Below, piece after piece: positions 33,220-46,000 of a stretch of 64,000 nucleotides of DNA. Below the pieces are notes generated by a model that did not search any database, was not told the DNA's origin, and was given only the letters and a program-made list of their open reading frames with translations. The stretch comes from Topomyia yanbarensis (lineage: Eukaryota; Arthropoda; Insecta; Diptera; Culicidae): contig NC_080671.1 in the NCBI RefSeq assembly GCF_030247195.1, positions 107,495,845 to 107,559,844 on the forward strand, read 5' to 3'. A program made the position numbers and the translations under genes. How positions within the stretch are numbered: the stretch's first letter is position 1; every line of letters begins with the position of its first letter.

Positions 33220-35470
33220 CTTAACACAGCAAGGGTAAGACCAACGACACTCCGTGCGCGACTGGCACATTTTAGTACTGCCAGCCATTCAGTCCTAGGC
33301 ACAAAGAAACACCTTGACTTGACGACTCCTGTTTTCAGTCTCCTCTTACGACATAGGAACAGGAACCTAGTGGTTGGCTTGATTCTCGATACTGGACATG
33401 ACTGGAGGCAAGTGAAGGTCATCACCATCCAAAAACCAGGAAAACCAGTCTCCGACCACAACTCGTATCGACCGATTGCTACTGTCCAGCATCCGAAAGT
33501 TGTTCGAGAAAATGATCTTACTCCGCCTTGACAATTGGGAAGCAAATGGCTTACTATCAGATACACAATTTGGCTTCGGACGACGAATGACGAATGATTG
33601 TCTTGCGTTGCTCTCAACGGAAATTCATATGGCCTATGCTAGCAAAGAGCAGATGGCATCAGTTTTCTTGGATATTAGGGGACTTTTGATTCAATTTCTA
33701 TTAAGATTTTTTTCTGAGAAGCTGCACCATCATGGTCCTTCATCGATTTTAAACAACTTTTTGCCAAACTTGTCGTCTGATAAACTCATGCATTTCTCGC
33801 GTGGTCCCGAATTAGTTACATGGCTCTTTCACAGGGCTCATGTCTAAGCTCCCTACTCTGCAACTTTTACGTGAATGATATTCACGAATGGTGGTCTCTA
33901 TTTCAGGTCCCTAAGCTGTCGATTTGGAAGGACTATTGCAAGATATCTTGGACAATTTGTCAATTTGTTTAGAAGTAGAAAAAAATTCGTTCTCATTTAC
34001 GCTGTTTATTATTGCTTCAATTTTTATTTTTTATAGTTTTACAAAACAATGGTTCGCAAGTATAATTTGCGCACAGTAACTGCTGTAACAGTAGCGTTGT
34101 GTGTTATCAATGTATTACTGGTCAGAAACATTTTTTTTTCATTTCAATTTCCGCTCCATTTCATGGTATTTTCCAAAACCCTATTTTTCAACTTTCACTC
34201 TTCCAAATAATTGCACTTTTTCAGAAATATTGAAATTCCATTGTATACCGTTATACTAGAATCATTTGATTTTTTTCAAATCGGTTGAAAATTCGCAAAT
34301 TTATAGTAATTTTTGTGAAAAAAGTCAAAACCGCGATTTTTTCACTTTTTTTGTTCAACCTAATCTATATACCATTGATTCAATAAATTCCATACATAAT
34401 AAAATATATATATTTCTTTTGTTTGCATTTTTACCTGCGAAAATTGCAATCAAACGCGTGGAGTACGTTTGTACTCCAGTGCAATGTTCTAAGGTAGAAA
34501 AAGTAAGTGTAACGTTCTTGTGTTTACGATTTGTAACAGATGTGCCAACAAAGGATCAACTTTCTCCGTACAATAACCGTTACATGGCGGAGTGCCCATT
34601 TAGGAGACCTGATCAGGCTGTACAAAACTACAATATTGTCGGTGATAGATTACGGGTGTTTCTGTTTTCGTGCCACTGCGAACATACACTTCACCAAACT
34701 GCAGTGAATTCAGTATTGTTGGTTGCGCATTGCTTTGGGTTGCATGCATTCGACCCATACGATGAGTCTAGAAGTGTTGGTGGGCGTCCTTCCGCTGAAA
34801 AATCAATTTTGGGACCTCTCATATCGAATGCTCATTCGATGCGATATCTTGAACCCGTTAGTAATTGTAAATTTTGAGACGCTTGTCGAGTTCAATTCCT
34901 ACACCCGATTTATGTTCTTATACTTCGATTACATGCCACAAAATATCAATTCCCAAACGTGTCAATCTCTCTCATGCTTTTGATTCAACTGTATTTTTCG
35001 ACACATCCATGAAAGATAAGATTCGTGGAATCCCAGATCACATACGTCCGTAAGTGAACCCAAATATCTTTCATAGTAAATTTCGAGGAGTCGACTGCAA
35101 CGATATGTTTTACACCGACGAGTCAGGTTTCGACGGCTCCATTAGCTCCAGTATATTCAATCAAAACCTCACCGCCTCATTCAAACTCAATGATCCTTTT
35201 TCAGCTTACGGCGCATAACTCGCTGCTATGCAGTATATCCTCAGGATTATTGATACTTTGCCCACAGATTATTATTTTATTGTTTAGGACAGCCTCAACT
35301 CAATAGAGACTCTCTGTTCGATGAAACCTTGAAAGCACATTCCATATTTTCTGGAAAATTGTGGGAGCTTCTGCGTGCTTTGTCTGTAAGATCGTACAAA
35401 ATTACCTTAGTTTGGGTTCCCTTGTATTGCTCCATGCCAAGTAATGAATATTCTGGAGGAAGGCGAAGCT
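33220..35470 (+). pseudogene. I-group ORF2 mosaic: RT and RNase H remnants
   Basis: The copy starts with a remnant of the endonuclease end (..VVGLILDT near 33375). It jumps directly to HDWRQVKVI (33398), skipping the linker and the start of RT, and continues through KPGKPVSDHNSYRPI, a frameshift near 33480, LLSDTQFGFGRR, MASVFLDIRG and a broken YVND block near 33870. After the unrelated insert at about 33970-34530 it resumes at CQQRINFLRTIT and continues through RIALGCMHSTHTMSLEVLVG to a heavily stopped RNase H end (KITLVWVPLYCSMPSNE near 35400). It is the same family as 16893-19487. Multiple stops, indels and one insertion make it non-functional. Confidence 0.8.
33970..34530. other. Unrelated A+T-rich insert inside the I-group pseudogene
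   Basis: Homology to the 16893-19487 ORF stops at ..DNLS near 33967 and resumes at CQQRIN near 34535. About 75 codons present in the intact copy are replaced by this sequence. No inverted ends or target duplication were found, so it may be an insertion combined with a deletion. It contains no recognisable coding sequence. Confidence 0.6.
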
Positions 35471-36714
35471 TACAGATTTTCGGTTCAAGAATATTTTCAT
35501 AAGGAAATCTGCAGTAACCTGCGATATTTGGGATCTTACGATAGTTTGACAACTTGACTCTTTTCTGATTGTGGTGTAACATTCGCGCATGACTGTCCAG
35601 CAACACCGGTTCCAAGGACTATTTGATGGTTGACTCACCAAGACAAAGGCATGATTCCGTGCAATCTCATGTGTAAGTTCGGATTGGTCCTATGTTCCTC
35701 AGACTTATTGATAAAGGATAAAAGAACATTCCAATATTCACTAAACATTCCAATTTATTTTTTTAAACAGTATCTATAGGTAGTTCCGGTTCATGTTTTA
35801 TACGTGACCGCAATTATAAATCCTTATTCATGTAATTAGGCCTTAGGCTTTCGGGGTTGCTACAATATTCATTTGTGGAAATATTTTGTTGAATGGAAAT
35901 ACGCGCTAAAGTACCTATGTAATATATTCCTGCAAGAATTGGGTTATAAAATTGAGTTTTGTATTGATTGCATAGCCGTTGTAGTACAAGACAGGCATGC
36001 AATAAATTTGAAAAGACCGTTTAGAAATGATTTCTCAACGATGTGCTTGTGCAGAGAAACTAATTTGTCTCTTACAGTCGTTCTATACTAAGTCATTCCA
36101 TACTAAGTTGGGTCAATGGACTATGGAGTGCCACAAATTTCTGACCAAAGGCTATCTTTCTGTGAGGTATATAATATATTTTATATTGTGTTGCGAGCTT
36201 TCGTAAAAAATATTCAGATTGCATTTTGATATTTTTGTACAGGTACGAAACATTTGCATATTTCCGTACAATCATTGGCCAAACTAAGTGCAAGCTTATT
36301 GTATTTCTCACTGCGTACGCAACATTAGCGCAACATGTGCTGAATATACATTTAGGCGTTTATTGTCAACAACATTTTGTTTGAAGATTGTTCTATATTA
36401 GTATATTCCTAGCAATCTGAGTATGTAAAATCTCTGAAGAATTATGGAGATTTGATAGCTTCAAATCAATATGAACATAAATCATTCATGATGAATGCAA
36501 AGTTTTCCAAAGTTTTTTTTCTTTTTACACAAATGCATCTCCTCTTCGTTGCAATTTTTTGGGTCAAACTGAAAAGTGGGCATATGACTGTTGGTTCATT
36601 GAGCATGTTTACTCATTCGGTCAATCACGAAGTGAAACTACGGGCAGTATACCTAAGCTAACCTAAGCAAGCTGAAAAGTGGGAAATGAAATCGTCTATA
36701 TTCGATGAGTTATT
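35471..36714. other. Unassigned sequence
   Basis: Small ORFs only (such as 35814-36002 minus, 35873-36091 plus). Nothing is recognisable on either strand. Confidence 0.3.
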
Positions 36715-36824
36715 TATAGGCAGTGTACATACATCGATACACTGCCTATAATCGCAAGACATTCCCATGTTTTACGAGATCCCCTATCTACATGAGACTG
36801 ACTTGCGATTATAGGCAGTGTATC
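36715..36824. repeat. Hairpin: three copies of TATAGGCAGTGTA, one inverted
   Basis: Bases 36736-36758 and 36802-36824 are perfect 23-bp reverse complements with a 43-nt loop. The 13-mer TATAGGCAGTGTA also occurs directly at 36715-36727, so a second, smaller hairpin with the copy at 36738-36750 can form. Confidence 0.85.
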
Positions 36825-37125
36825 AATATACTTACTAGGACACTTAGAAGACATTTGGGTGCTAAAACGAAGAGTGTACGCTTCCTGGTCTGATGGTATC
36901 AAGCAAAAATGGTCTAATATTGCCACGAGGTGAAATCGGTATAAGGTTTAGTACCAATAGGATTGTCAGGAGAAGATTGGAGTTCCACAATGAAAGTGGT
37001 GAATCAAACCTTTGCTTTATCTCTGTGACTGTTCCAAATTTGGTAGATCAACTATTTATCTGACCGATACACCATACCTAATTGTTTTTCCTGCTAGCAA
37101 TCATGATTTACTTAGAATCGCTACT
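36825..37125. other. Unassigned sequence
   Basis: Nothing recognisable; an ordinary A+T-rich interval between two hairpins. Confidence 0.3.
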
Positions 37126-37190
37126 GTTATAATATACTATGTAGCAGATGAACCTTGTACATCTGCTACATAGTATATTATAACCTTGTA
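37126..37190. repeat. Perfect 25-bp hairpin with 9-nt loop
   Basis: Bases 37126-37150 and 37160-37184 are exact reverse complements. The loop AACCTTGTA (37151-37159) recurs directly at 37182-37190, overlapping the end of the second arm. The second arm thus looks like an inverted copy inserted at a short direct repeat. The size is pre-miRNA-like, but nothing else supports an RNA gene. Confidence 0.85.
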
Positions 37191-39052
37191 TGTATAATGA
37201 AGCGACTTTACTAAATCGATGAATCCAGCCTGGTCGTTGCATACATATAATACTCGGTTTGTATAACCAGTGGTTTACCTAGGAGCTAGCACTGATGGGG
37301 CGCCATCATCACAGTATTGATTCCTAAATAACATAACGACATACTTTTTGCAAGCAATTCAATTCATATTTCATAAAAGCAGAAGCATGCTGAAGTATTT
37401 CTAAATAGTTGAAACTTTGCAATAGGTGAGTAGTATTTGACTGATTTGTTGTATAGAAACATTATAAAATAACGCTAATCAGATCAGATGAATGAAACTA
37501 TGTTATCGAGCATATTGCATTTACGAAAGAAGACTATTCATGAGTCTCTATATCACTGATAAAAAGGTGTATACTTGTTGCATTCTTGCTCTTTTTACTC
37601 ACGACATACTCTACAACATTTAGTATGTTGCGCAACGTGTCAAGTGATGCTGGTTTATATTATTACTTTTTATGCTCATTTCCCACTCCGGTACTCCCTT
37701 AATAGGGATTTAAACGAAACCACATTGTTTAGATGTGTTGATTTTTATAACGACCTATTGGACAAGGCTTCGAAGGGCGACGTTGGAGGGGAAGAATACA
37801 CTATGCTATATTTCTCTTTAGTGCAGAAAAATTTAGGTTAAAACTATTTTTCTTCAAATTAGTTACGGAGTTTGTGTTTCGACTTGGTCTCATCAGAATC
37901 TGATACTACCTTACTGACAGGACAAAGCTTGCATCAGATTGACGCTAACTCCAAAAAATGAAAACATCCGGTTTTCGAATTCTAGTACCTTCAAATTCAA
38001 TTGTGGAGAAGAATTTAAATTAAAGATTGAAATAACGTAAGAATCAAGCAGTTGAATCAAAATTCAGGATTGGTCCATGTGATGAAAAAGCAGAATATTT
38101 CCTCAAAATTTCTTCCAAACAGACGCAATCTGTCCTTTCAGCAACTTGCATAAACTGGTATCCAATACGTAGCAGGAAGTTGCGTACGTTTCTAATCTCC
38201 TGCTCTCCATTTTCTCATCTAGTCGTACTCCACAGATGTTCGGGTGTCGATATGGAAAAACAAGAAGCAATTTCCTATACTCGTAGATTGATGCACTATC
38301 GTAATTGCTATTAATCTGTACAGCACAGCTCTTGTTTCACGACAAAACCGTATGCATTGTGCAAAATAGGAATTTGCTATCAATTTTATTGCTTCGCCTG
38401 AATTTCGAATACATCAACCAGGCGAGCCCACTAGGAAATTAAATTCCGAATGTTGGCACAGTTTGTAGCCAAATGCCATTCTCGCTCACGAAAGGTCCCC
38501 AGCCTACATCGGAAAATCTTTTGACTGGAATCAAGCGATGCCGAAATTTGAATCATCACGGTACCAACTGCAATGATGTACAGTGCAAATGGACCATTAA
38601 AGCGGTGCACGATGCGAAACATGCCCCATTGAGCAGCAGGACCTGCCTCCGACAGACCGTCCAGGTCAGGATAATCAATTTTATTCGATAAAATAGCAAT
38701 CCGAAATAATATCTATGCGCATATGTTCGAATTCAAAAGCACTTCTGAATGATGGACGAGCCGGAATCCACCGTCGAAACCCAGCCCACGTGGTGAAAAT
38801 ACTATATACGAATTGAATGCCAAATAGAAAAGATGTGAGTTTTCGGGGGCCGAGTAACAGTAACGGTCAATAATCTGTAGCTTTTATAGACTGGTGGGGT
38901 TTTGGGTTCGCATCGTTGGAGTTCAAATATTTGCCCATAGAAGCAGTCGGGTAGTTTTCCGATCAAAATTATGTGATATTTTTACTCATACTGATCAAAA
39001 TTTATTAGAGACGGAAATTATACAACTGGTGAAAGCTTCTTTCTCGCCTATT
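37191..39052. other. Unassigned sequence
   Basis: ORFs at 37575-37841 (+), 38431-38622 (-) and 38473-38691 (+) have no domain I recognise. No repeat ends could be supported. Confidence 0.3.
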
Positions 39053-39060
39053 CACATTTT

Positions 39061-40663
39061 TGCCTTTCTCATATAGAAAGGTTATGCAATCACTCTGAAA
39101 AACGTCAACCTAATCCCGGCCCGGAGGGCCGAGTGTCATATCCCATTCGACTCAGTTCGTCGAGATCGGAAAAAGTCTGTATGTGTGTGTGTATGTATGT
39201 ATGTGTGTGTATGTGTGTGTGTATGTGTGTGTATGTGTGTGTGTGTATGTATGTGCGTATGTGTCAAATAATGTCACTCATTTTTCTCAGAGATGGCTGG
39301 ACCGATTTGCCCAAACTTAGTCTCAAATGAAAGGTGCAACCTTCCCATCGGCTGCTATTGAATTTTGGATCGATCGGAATTCTGGTTCCGGAATTACGGG
39401 TTTCAGAGTGCGGTCACACAGAAATTTCTCATATAAACTATAGGAAAAATTAAAAATAGAATTTTTATTTTTGATGCTAAATGTGTTCAAGGTGCATGAA
39501 ACGTCGAGATTTGATGCAAACTCGAAAAAAAAATTTGACTACGATTCACTTTTTTGGATTTGGCACATTTTTGCCTTTCTCATATAGAAAGGTTATGCAA
39601 TCACTCTGAAAAACGTCAACCTAATCCCGGCCCGGAGGGCCGAGTGTCATATCCCATTCGACTCAGTTCGTCGAGATCGGAAAAAGTCTGTATGTGTGTG
39701 TATGTATGTATGTGTGTGTGTATGTGTGTATATGTGTGTGTATGTGTGTGTGTATGTGTGTGTGTGTATGTATGTGCGTATGTGTCAAATAATGTCACTC
39801 ATTTTTCTCAGAGATGGCTGGACCGATTTGCCCAAACTTAGTCTCAAATGAAAGGTGCAACCTTCCCATCGGCTGCTATTGAATTTTGGATCGATCGGAA
39901 TTCTGGTTCCGGAATTACGGGTTTCAGAGTGCGGTCACACAGAAATTTCTCATATAAACTATAGGAAAAATTAAAAATAGAATTTTTATTTTTGATGCTA
40001 AATGTGTTCAAGGTGCATGAAACGTCGAGATTTGATGCAAACTCGAAAAAAAAATTTGACTACGATTCACTTTTTTGGATTTTGGCACATTTTTGCCTTT
40101 CTCATATAGAAAGGTTATGCAATCACTCTGAAAAACGTCAAACTAATCCCGGCCCGGAGGGCCGAGTGTCATATCCCATTCGACTCAGTTCGTCGAGATC
40201 GGAAAAAGTCTGTATGTGTGTGTGTGTGTATGTGTGTGTGTATGTGTGTGTATGTGTGTGTGTATGTGTGTGTGTATGTATGTGCGTATGTGTCAAATAA
40301 TGTCACTCATTTTTCTCAGAGATGGCTGGACCGATTTGCCCAAACTTAGTCTCAAATGAAAGGTGCAACCTTCCCATCGGCTGCTATTGAATTTTGGATC
40401 GATCGGAATTCTGGTTCCGGAATTACGGGTTTCAGAGTGCGGTCACACAGAAATTTCTCATATAAACTATAGGAAAAATTAAAAATAGAATTTTTATTTT
40501 TGATGCTAAATGTGTTCAAGGTGCATGAAACGTCGAGATTTGATGCAAACTCGAAAAAAAAAATTTGACTACGATTCACTTTTTTGGATTTTGGCACATT
40601 TTTGCCTTTCTCATATAGAAAGGTTATGCAATCACTCTGAAAAACGTCAACCTAATCCCGGCC
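39061..40663. repeat. Three tandem ~510-bp units plus a partial fourth
   Basis: Units start at TGCCTTTCTCATATAG at 39061, 39572, 40094 and 40603 (the last only about 61 bp long). Non-microsatellite parts differ by only a few bases (for example cgtcaacc versus cgtcaaac, ggatttgg versus ggattttgg), so the duplication is recent or an assembly effect. Each unit contains ggcccggagggcc, cgactcagttcgtcgagat, a TG/TATG tract, agatggctggaccgatttg and a run of A. The ORFs across the TG tracts are repeat translations, not genes. Confidence 0.9.
39177..39264. repeat. TG/TATG microsatellite, unit 1
   Basis: An interrupted (TG)n tract with TATG spacers. The equivalent tracts in units 2 and 3 lie at about 39686-39784 and 40213-40292 and differ in length. 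This accounts for most of the difference in unit period. Confidence 0.85.
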
Positions 40664-41559
40664 TAAATTTTTTTTTCGACTCGTTTAGGGTTTCTGGATT
40701 TTAACAGGGGCGTAGTTGATGGTTTTTCGGAGAGGGGTTGCACCCCCCATCTACTGTTCGCGCCCCTCCTTTAAAAATCTCCTTAAATCACCCCTCAGAC
40801 CACCACCCCATCCAGCCCTCATACTCCTCCCTTTCAACCCCATCATCTTTAAACCACCACTATATCACAAAGCATACCAATTTAAGCTGGGGAGTCGTTC
40901 GTTCATGGGACTTTCGCCCTCTTCACATACCCAGCCCCGCATGACAAAATGAGTTAGCAAGCAGATAACATTGATCTAATGCTGATTAGGCTAATGGAGT
41001 ATGATATTTTTTTGTTTCAAGTGTTTCACCGTCGACACGTAGCTCATCAAGTTCGTGGCTGGCATGCCATTGTGTATAAGTGCAAAGTGTACTAAGAATG
41101 TAATGGACATTTCCACGATTATGTTGAACATAAAAAGCCTCCGTGCCATAGTTTAGAGAAATGAGAAAGGCACAATTGCACCGCTAGGTGGATTAAAACA
41201 GGTTTTTAATTGACTAGATTACGTCGTGTATTATTGGGCTACAGATTCCATTGGGATAATTTTTAAAAGATCTGATAAGTTGAACGTACAAAGTTCTGTA
41301 CATTAACGAGTTCAAATGATTACTTTGTTTCTGGCAATAAAATACAATAAAATTACAGAAATTTTCTGAAAACATAAAATTTTGAGAAACATATTTTTTT
41401 TATAAATATAATTTATGGGAGTGTACTTCAAAAAGATTTGAGAAAAAACTTGATGTAACACTTTCCGCAAATAGAACTAAAGACCAAGCTAATACTTTTC
41501 AGATCACTTACAACTATAAGAAAATATCAGTCTACCTTCTCATCTCGATCAGTTCAGAA
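40664..41559. other. Unassigned, with a possible MITE end
   Basis: Near 40706 the string aggggcgtagttgatgg..ggttgcacccccc resembles the end of a mosquito MITE, but no partner was found. The C-rich stretch near 40740-40830 supports only spurious ORFs. Confidence 0.3.
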
Positions 41560-42180
41560 GCCAAAAATCGCGCTGCTTATTTATGGTGAAGCAAACGAAC
41601 AAACCGTACCTACCTATTCTACAATGTGAGGTCTAGTGCCCGTATATAAGCAAGTAAAACAAGTGAAAACAACAATCGTCCAAGCTAGTGTGAAGGAAGG
41701 ACACAGAAATTAAACCGTTATATTCATTGTTGTGGTATCGATTTCATGTTGAGTTCAATTTTCCAGCCACATGTGCATGCACTTCTGCACAATACATTGG
41801 CCGACTGTTTCAAATCTTAACCGATCCGCCAGTTCAATGTTCAACAAGGAATGCATTCGGGAATGAGATTGTTAGCGGTTCAAGTGTGTTTTCGAAAATG
41901 TCATTTTATTCAAACCGAAATTAAAGGAGCATAATGTAATTACGAAAACGCGTTTTGAGGGTATAAAAATGATGGAAGAGGTGCTCCTGAGTCGATTTCA
42001 ATTGATTATTTTTTCCTCTTTTTTCTGTGATTTCTGATAATATATTTCATATTATTCCTCAACGAATAAAAATAGAACGAGAGACGTTCACATACTGAAG
42101 ACATGAAATCGAAATGATAACCCCAACTTATTGGCTTATAGTTCCAATCAGTCATAACATTTTAGTCACTCACCGTTATT
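41560..42180. repeat. Dispersed repeat paired with 11965-12310
   Basis: The segment from about 41870 to 42175 matches 12025-12310 through shared blocks (ttttcgaaaatg, gaagaggtgctc, catactgaagacat, cataacattttagtcac). The upstream part (41560-41870) has no counterpart there. Confidence 0.5.
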
Positions 42181-42441
42181 GTCTACTAAGGAGATCTTCT
42201 GGTTGTAAACACGAATTTAGAACGTTGTTTCCAGCATAGATTGCATAAATCACTCAAGATATTTTAATGGTCCTTTTTTATTATGTTACTCAACTCTTCT
42301 TTTTACAATTTTGAAATTTAAAGTATTTATGTACAAGCTTTACCTTAAAATGTATGTAACCGCGACTCCGTAAAAAATTCCACTCGACTTTGTGGCCAGC
42401 TTTCTTTCGGTTCGAGTGGTTGAAACTTAAAAATTTCTATA

Positions 42442-42476
42442 GGGGAACGAGGGCCAATTCGGACTCTAGCTGTTTC
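42442..42476. repeat. Unpaired GGGGA-type element end
   Basis: TA (42440-42441) is followed by GGGGAACGAGGGCCAATTCG, which has the same layout as the ends of the elements at 2184, 5224 and 29297. No inverted partner was found downstream. It is a fragment or a copy with a decayed far end. The rest of 42181-43034 holds no supported feature. Confidence 0.45.
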
Positions 42477-43034
42477 TCAGCTATGGTAATATTGTGAAAA
42501 GCGTATATATCATTTTCATGGATGTCATGTAGCTCTGTTCTACCTCACAAAATTTTGTGGTTATCAGTTTTCGTGTGCGTGCGCTATGGGCGAATGTTAT
42601 TTTGGAGCACTTTTCTTGAAACATGTGTTAGCCGAAAAACAAGATTTTTGTTGGCAACAACAATTAATTAAATCTAGTGCATTATCGTGATTAGGGTTGG
42701 TAGTACCGGTTTTACCGTTATCGGAAACCGATAAAACCGTCCAAATATCCAATACCGAAAGACCAGTATTTGCGTTAGGAAATTTATTTTTTTGCAAGTA
42801 TGGAGCTTTAGAAACACTTTAAAACCCTTTTCACTTGCTAGTGATTTAAAGTTAGGTCCCATTAACAGTAAGCTCGCCTGTTTTGGGATCCTCTGATGTT
42901 TTTGAAAGCAGTGGAATACAACTGGACCACAAATCCTTCGTGCGAAATAGTTCATACCAAATTATGCTGGAATAAGTAAATCTGCAAGACAAAATCTTTC
43001 ACTTCCATATGCTCTCATACCAGATTTTGCATTA

Positions 43035-46000
43035 CAGGTCGGACTCGATTATCCGGGGATTTGAAAAAAATCTCACCCCGGATAATCGAATCAAACTTTT
43101 TTTTCGTTATTTCATGAATTTAAGCTTCATTTTTGGAGAAATTGGAAATAAAATGACCAGGGCAAATTTTCCTATTATGTTAAATGTAAATATACCTATT
43201 TTGGCCCTAGTTGATTTTTCAGACTTTCAGGGTGTGATTTGTATTTTCAATTGGTTTTCATTTATCATTCATATTGGTAACGAGTTAACGATATGCATCA
43301 GTTGTTTATAGCTATTTGTACAATAATTTTAAGATAAACCTTTTAATAAGGTGTGTCTTTTACAATACAAGTCAAACTCGATTACCCAAGGCTTAGATTT
43401 TCCGAGGTAACTGATTCGATTACTCGAATACCAGAAAAAAATAAAGTTTGTAAGTAAACTGGGGGTCGTCTGTTTCTTGGCTCCAGTTTAATTTACGTGG
43501 AGTGTCACATATCACAGCTAACATGTCTAGTCATTCTAATTAGAAGGGTGCGTGTTGCGCACCCACAGAGATCCTTGTCCTTGTAGCATCATTTAGTTGA
43601 TCAATACTGGATTGTCAGGTAATAACTACGCGGGTAGTCTTCGCAAACTGTCCCACTCATACTTGTCACTAGCGAAGGACTACCAGGTTCCCGGTCGCCT
43701 CAGTACTGCTGGCGCCCTCTTTATATAGCCTATCATCCATCTTTGCTTGAGCTACCCAAGAATTGAGATCACCTCCAGTGAGGGCCGGGTCTCTTTTCAG
43801 AATCTCGTTAACCATTTCTTGACCAACTTTTTTCTACCGCGTATAGGGTCCCAAAACTATTTTTCCTTAAAGCTGTTGGCGTCAAGAAACACGAAAAACC
43901 TGGTTTAAGAAAGATAGGTGCTTCTTTTGCAGTTGCTCAATATTTACCTTCCGATCTAGCCCAGTTGCATGAAAAAGGTGATTGAGGACAATCTAAGTTT
44001 TAGCAGTTTTCAATAATATTCCCAGGCTAAGAAAATATTCCAAAATTTCATTTTCGCCATTAACAGAAACTATCCCTGGCAGCACTGCTTCAGCGGAACT
44101 TAATCAGATTAATTGTAACGACTTTTGTTCTAATGCTATTATTTATAACTTTTAGTGCTCAAATGAAAGATCTTAGTCGCAGTTATTAGCCTTACTTGAC
44201 GTTGTGTAAACCAAAAGTTATAGTCATATAGAAACATGGTTGTTCATCAACCAGAAGGGCACGAACGGGTTAAAGATGCTATTGGAATTCTGAGCAGGAA
44301 TCACTTATTGAAGGGGATAATGGGAGAAGAGCAATATTGTTTGTGTCAAAGTCCACTGGAACTCAAAGCAGGACATTCATCAGGACCATGATTCTATCAG
44401 TATCTGACAAAAGCACAATCTTCAGCGGAATTCTATCTTGAGAAAGATTCCACTAGACATTTAAGAAGCTTTTCTCTAGAATCCTGCATCAAAATTCAGA
44501 AAAAAAAACCGTAGAAATACGGATAAATATTGAATCTAAGTTCTGAAATAGATTCCATTGGGATGCTAAGAAAACTTCGATCAGAATCTTGAAAAGTGTC
44601 CAAACACAATCCTGAGAAGCATGTCATCATTATCCCAGGAGATAGCCAGAAACCGATCGAGCAATGTAGGTATAATGACGTTTTATGTGGCCTACAGTAA
44701 CCGATGTATTACGATAAAAATGTACTTTTAGTGTAAAATTAAAAGTTGCATATTTGGCAATATTGACATTAAAAACTTTTCATTTTTTTGGAATCCCTAA
44801 ACAAATATATCTCGCTGATTGATTCTAGTGCAAACAGTACCAGAGATATAATCCGAAGAAAAAAATTTTTGTAAGCAATTTGTTAAAATTAACCGTTAAA
44901 CACCACAAAAACACCTATAGCAGGTCAACGAGGGTACCCGGGTACTCACAAATTAAAATGCTCATAACTATAGCATCCTTTAACCGATTTTGACACTTTT
45001 AGATGTTTTAGATTCAGGAACTCGTCCACTTTTGGATTCTGTAACATTGAACTGGGTGAATGGATCTGGTTCTTGGTAATTCGGATTTTCCGGAGTAATG
45101 TTCCAGTACTAGGGTACGATGTGTAAATTTAAATAATGCCCTAGCAAAATGAATATCAAAACTCTTCAAATTGTCTCGGACGTCTGTTATTTATTGTTAC
45201 GGGACCCTATGGTAGTTTGAAAAATGGAATTGGAATGGAATGGCCATTCACGGCCCTACGGGAACCTGCTCCGGAATGTCCGTTCCGGGGTCAAATCACC
45301 AAATGATTCCAATACCACGAGATATAGCCTATTGATTCTATGCCAAGAATTTTGATACCCATATTGCTAGTATTCCATTGAAATTCACAAATAGTATTCA
45401 AGCACTGGAACATGCTTCCGGAAATCCGGATTCCCGGGAACCGGTTGAAATAACCCGATTTATTTTTACCAAGTCTAAAAGTGGATGAGTTCTTAAATCC
45501 AAAACACCCAAAAGCATCAAAATCGGTTGGAAATTACCTTAGTTATTGGCATTTCAGTTTTGGGGGTACCCGGGTATCCACGACGGCCTGTGACGTAGTA
45601 AAAAATTCAGGAGCCCCTCCTCACTCCCTTCTTACTATATCAAAACATTATTATCCCAAAAGCTTGACTTAGTGAAGTTCTAAGATGTCACAAAGTTTCA
45701 ATTTGCAGCTACGGATAAAACATCGGAATTTCATTATTTGTAATCTAAAAAGGTATCCGGGTACCGCGTCGGATACATAACGGTTAAGAATGTTCCCATG
45801 GACTGAGGGGCTGTTTAAACGACACAACAATTTAGGTTATTATATATTGGCTCTAAATGAACAATTTCTTCAAAACTGGTTCCAATCCATCAAGGTCGAT
45901 TCCAAGTTTTGTTTTTTTAGGTCACTTTGCGCGGAATAACCAATATATAAGCTGTTTTTGAGGTAGGTTAAAATTTGAGAGGAGGTTAACCCTAGACCCC

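Noticed and set aside
33075..33617. 180-codon minus-strand ORF
   Set aside because: It is antisense to the I-group RT remnant and overlaps the hairpin end; a shadow frame.
34266..34877. 203-codon plus-strand ORF
   Set aside because: It crosses the junction between an A+T-rich insert and the I-group pseudogene in a frame other than that of the RT.
39133..40300. Val/Cys/Tyr-rich ORFs in the TG-repeat units
   Set aside because: They are translations of (TG)n/TATG microsatellites.
39061..40663. Possible CRISPR-like array
   Set aside because: Units are about 510 bp, almost identical throughout, with no spacer pattern, and the genome is eukaryotic.
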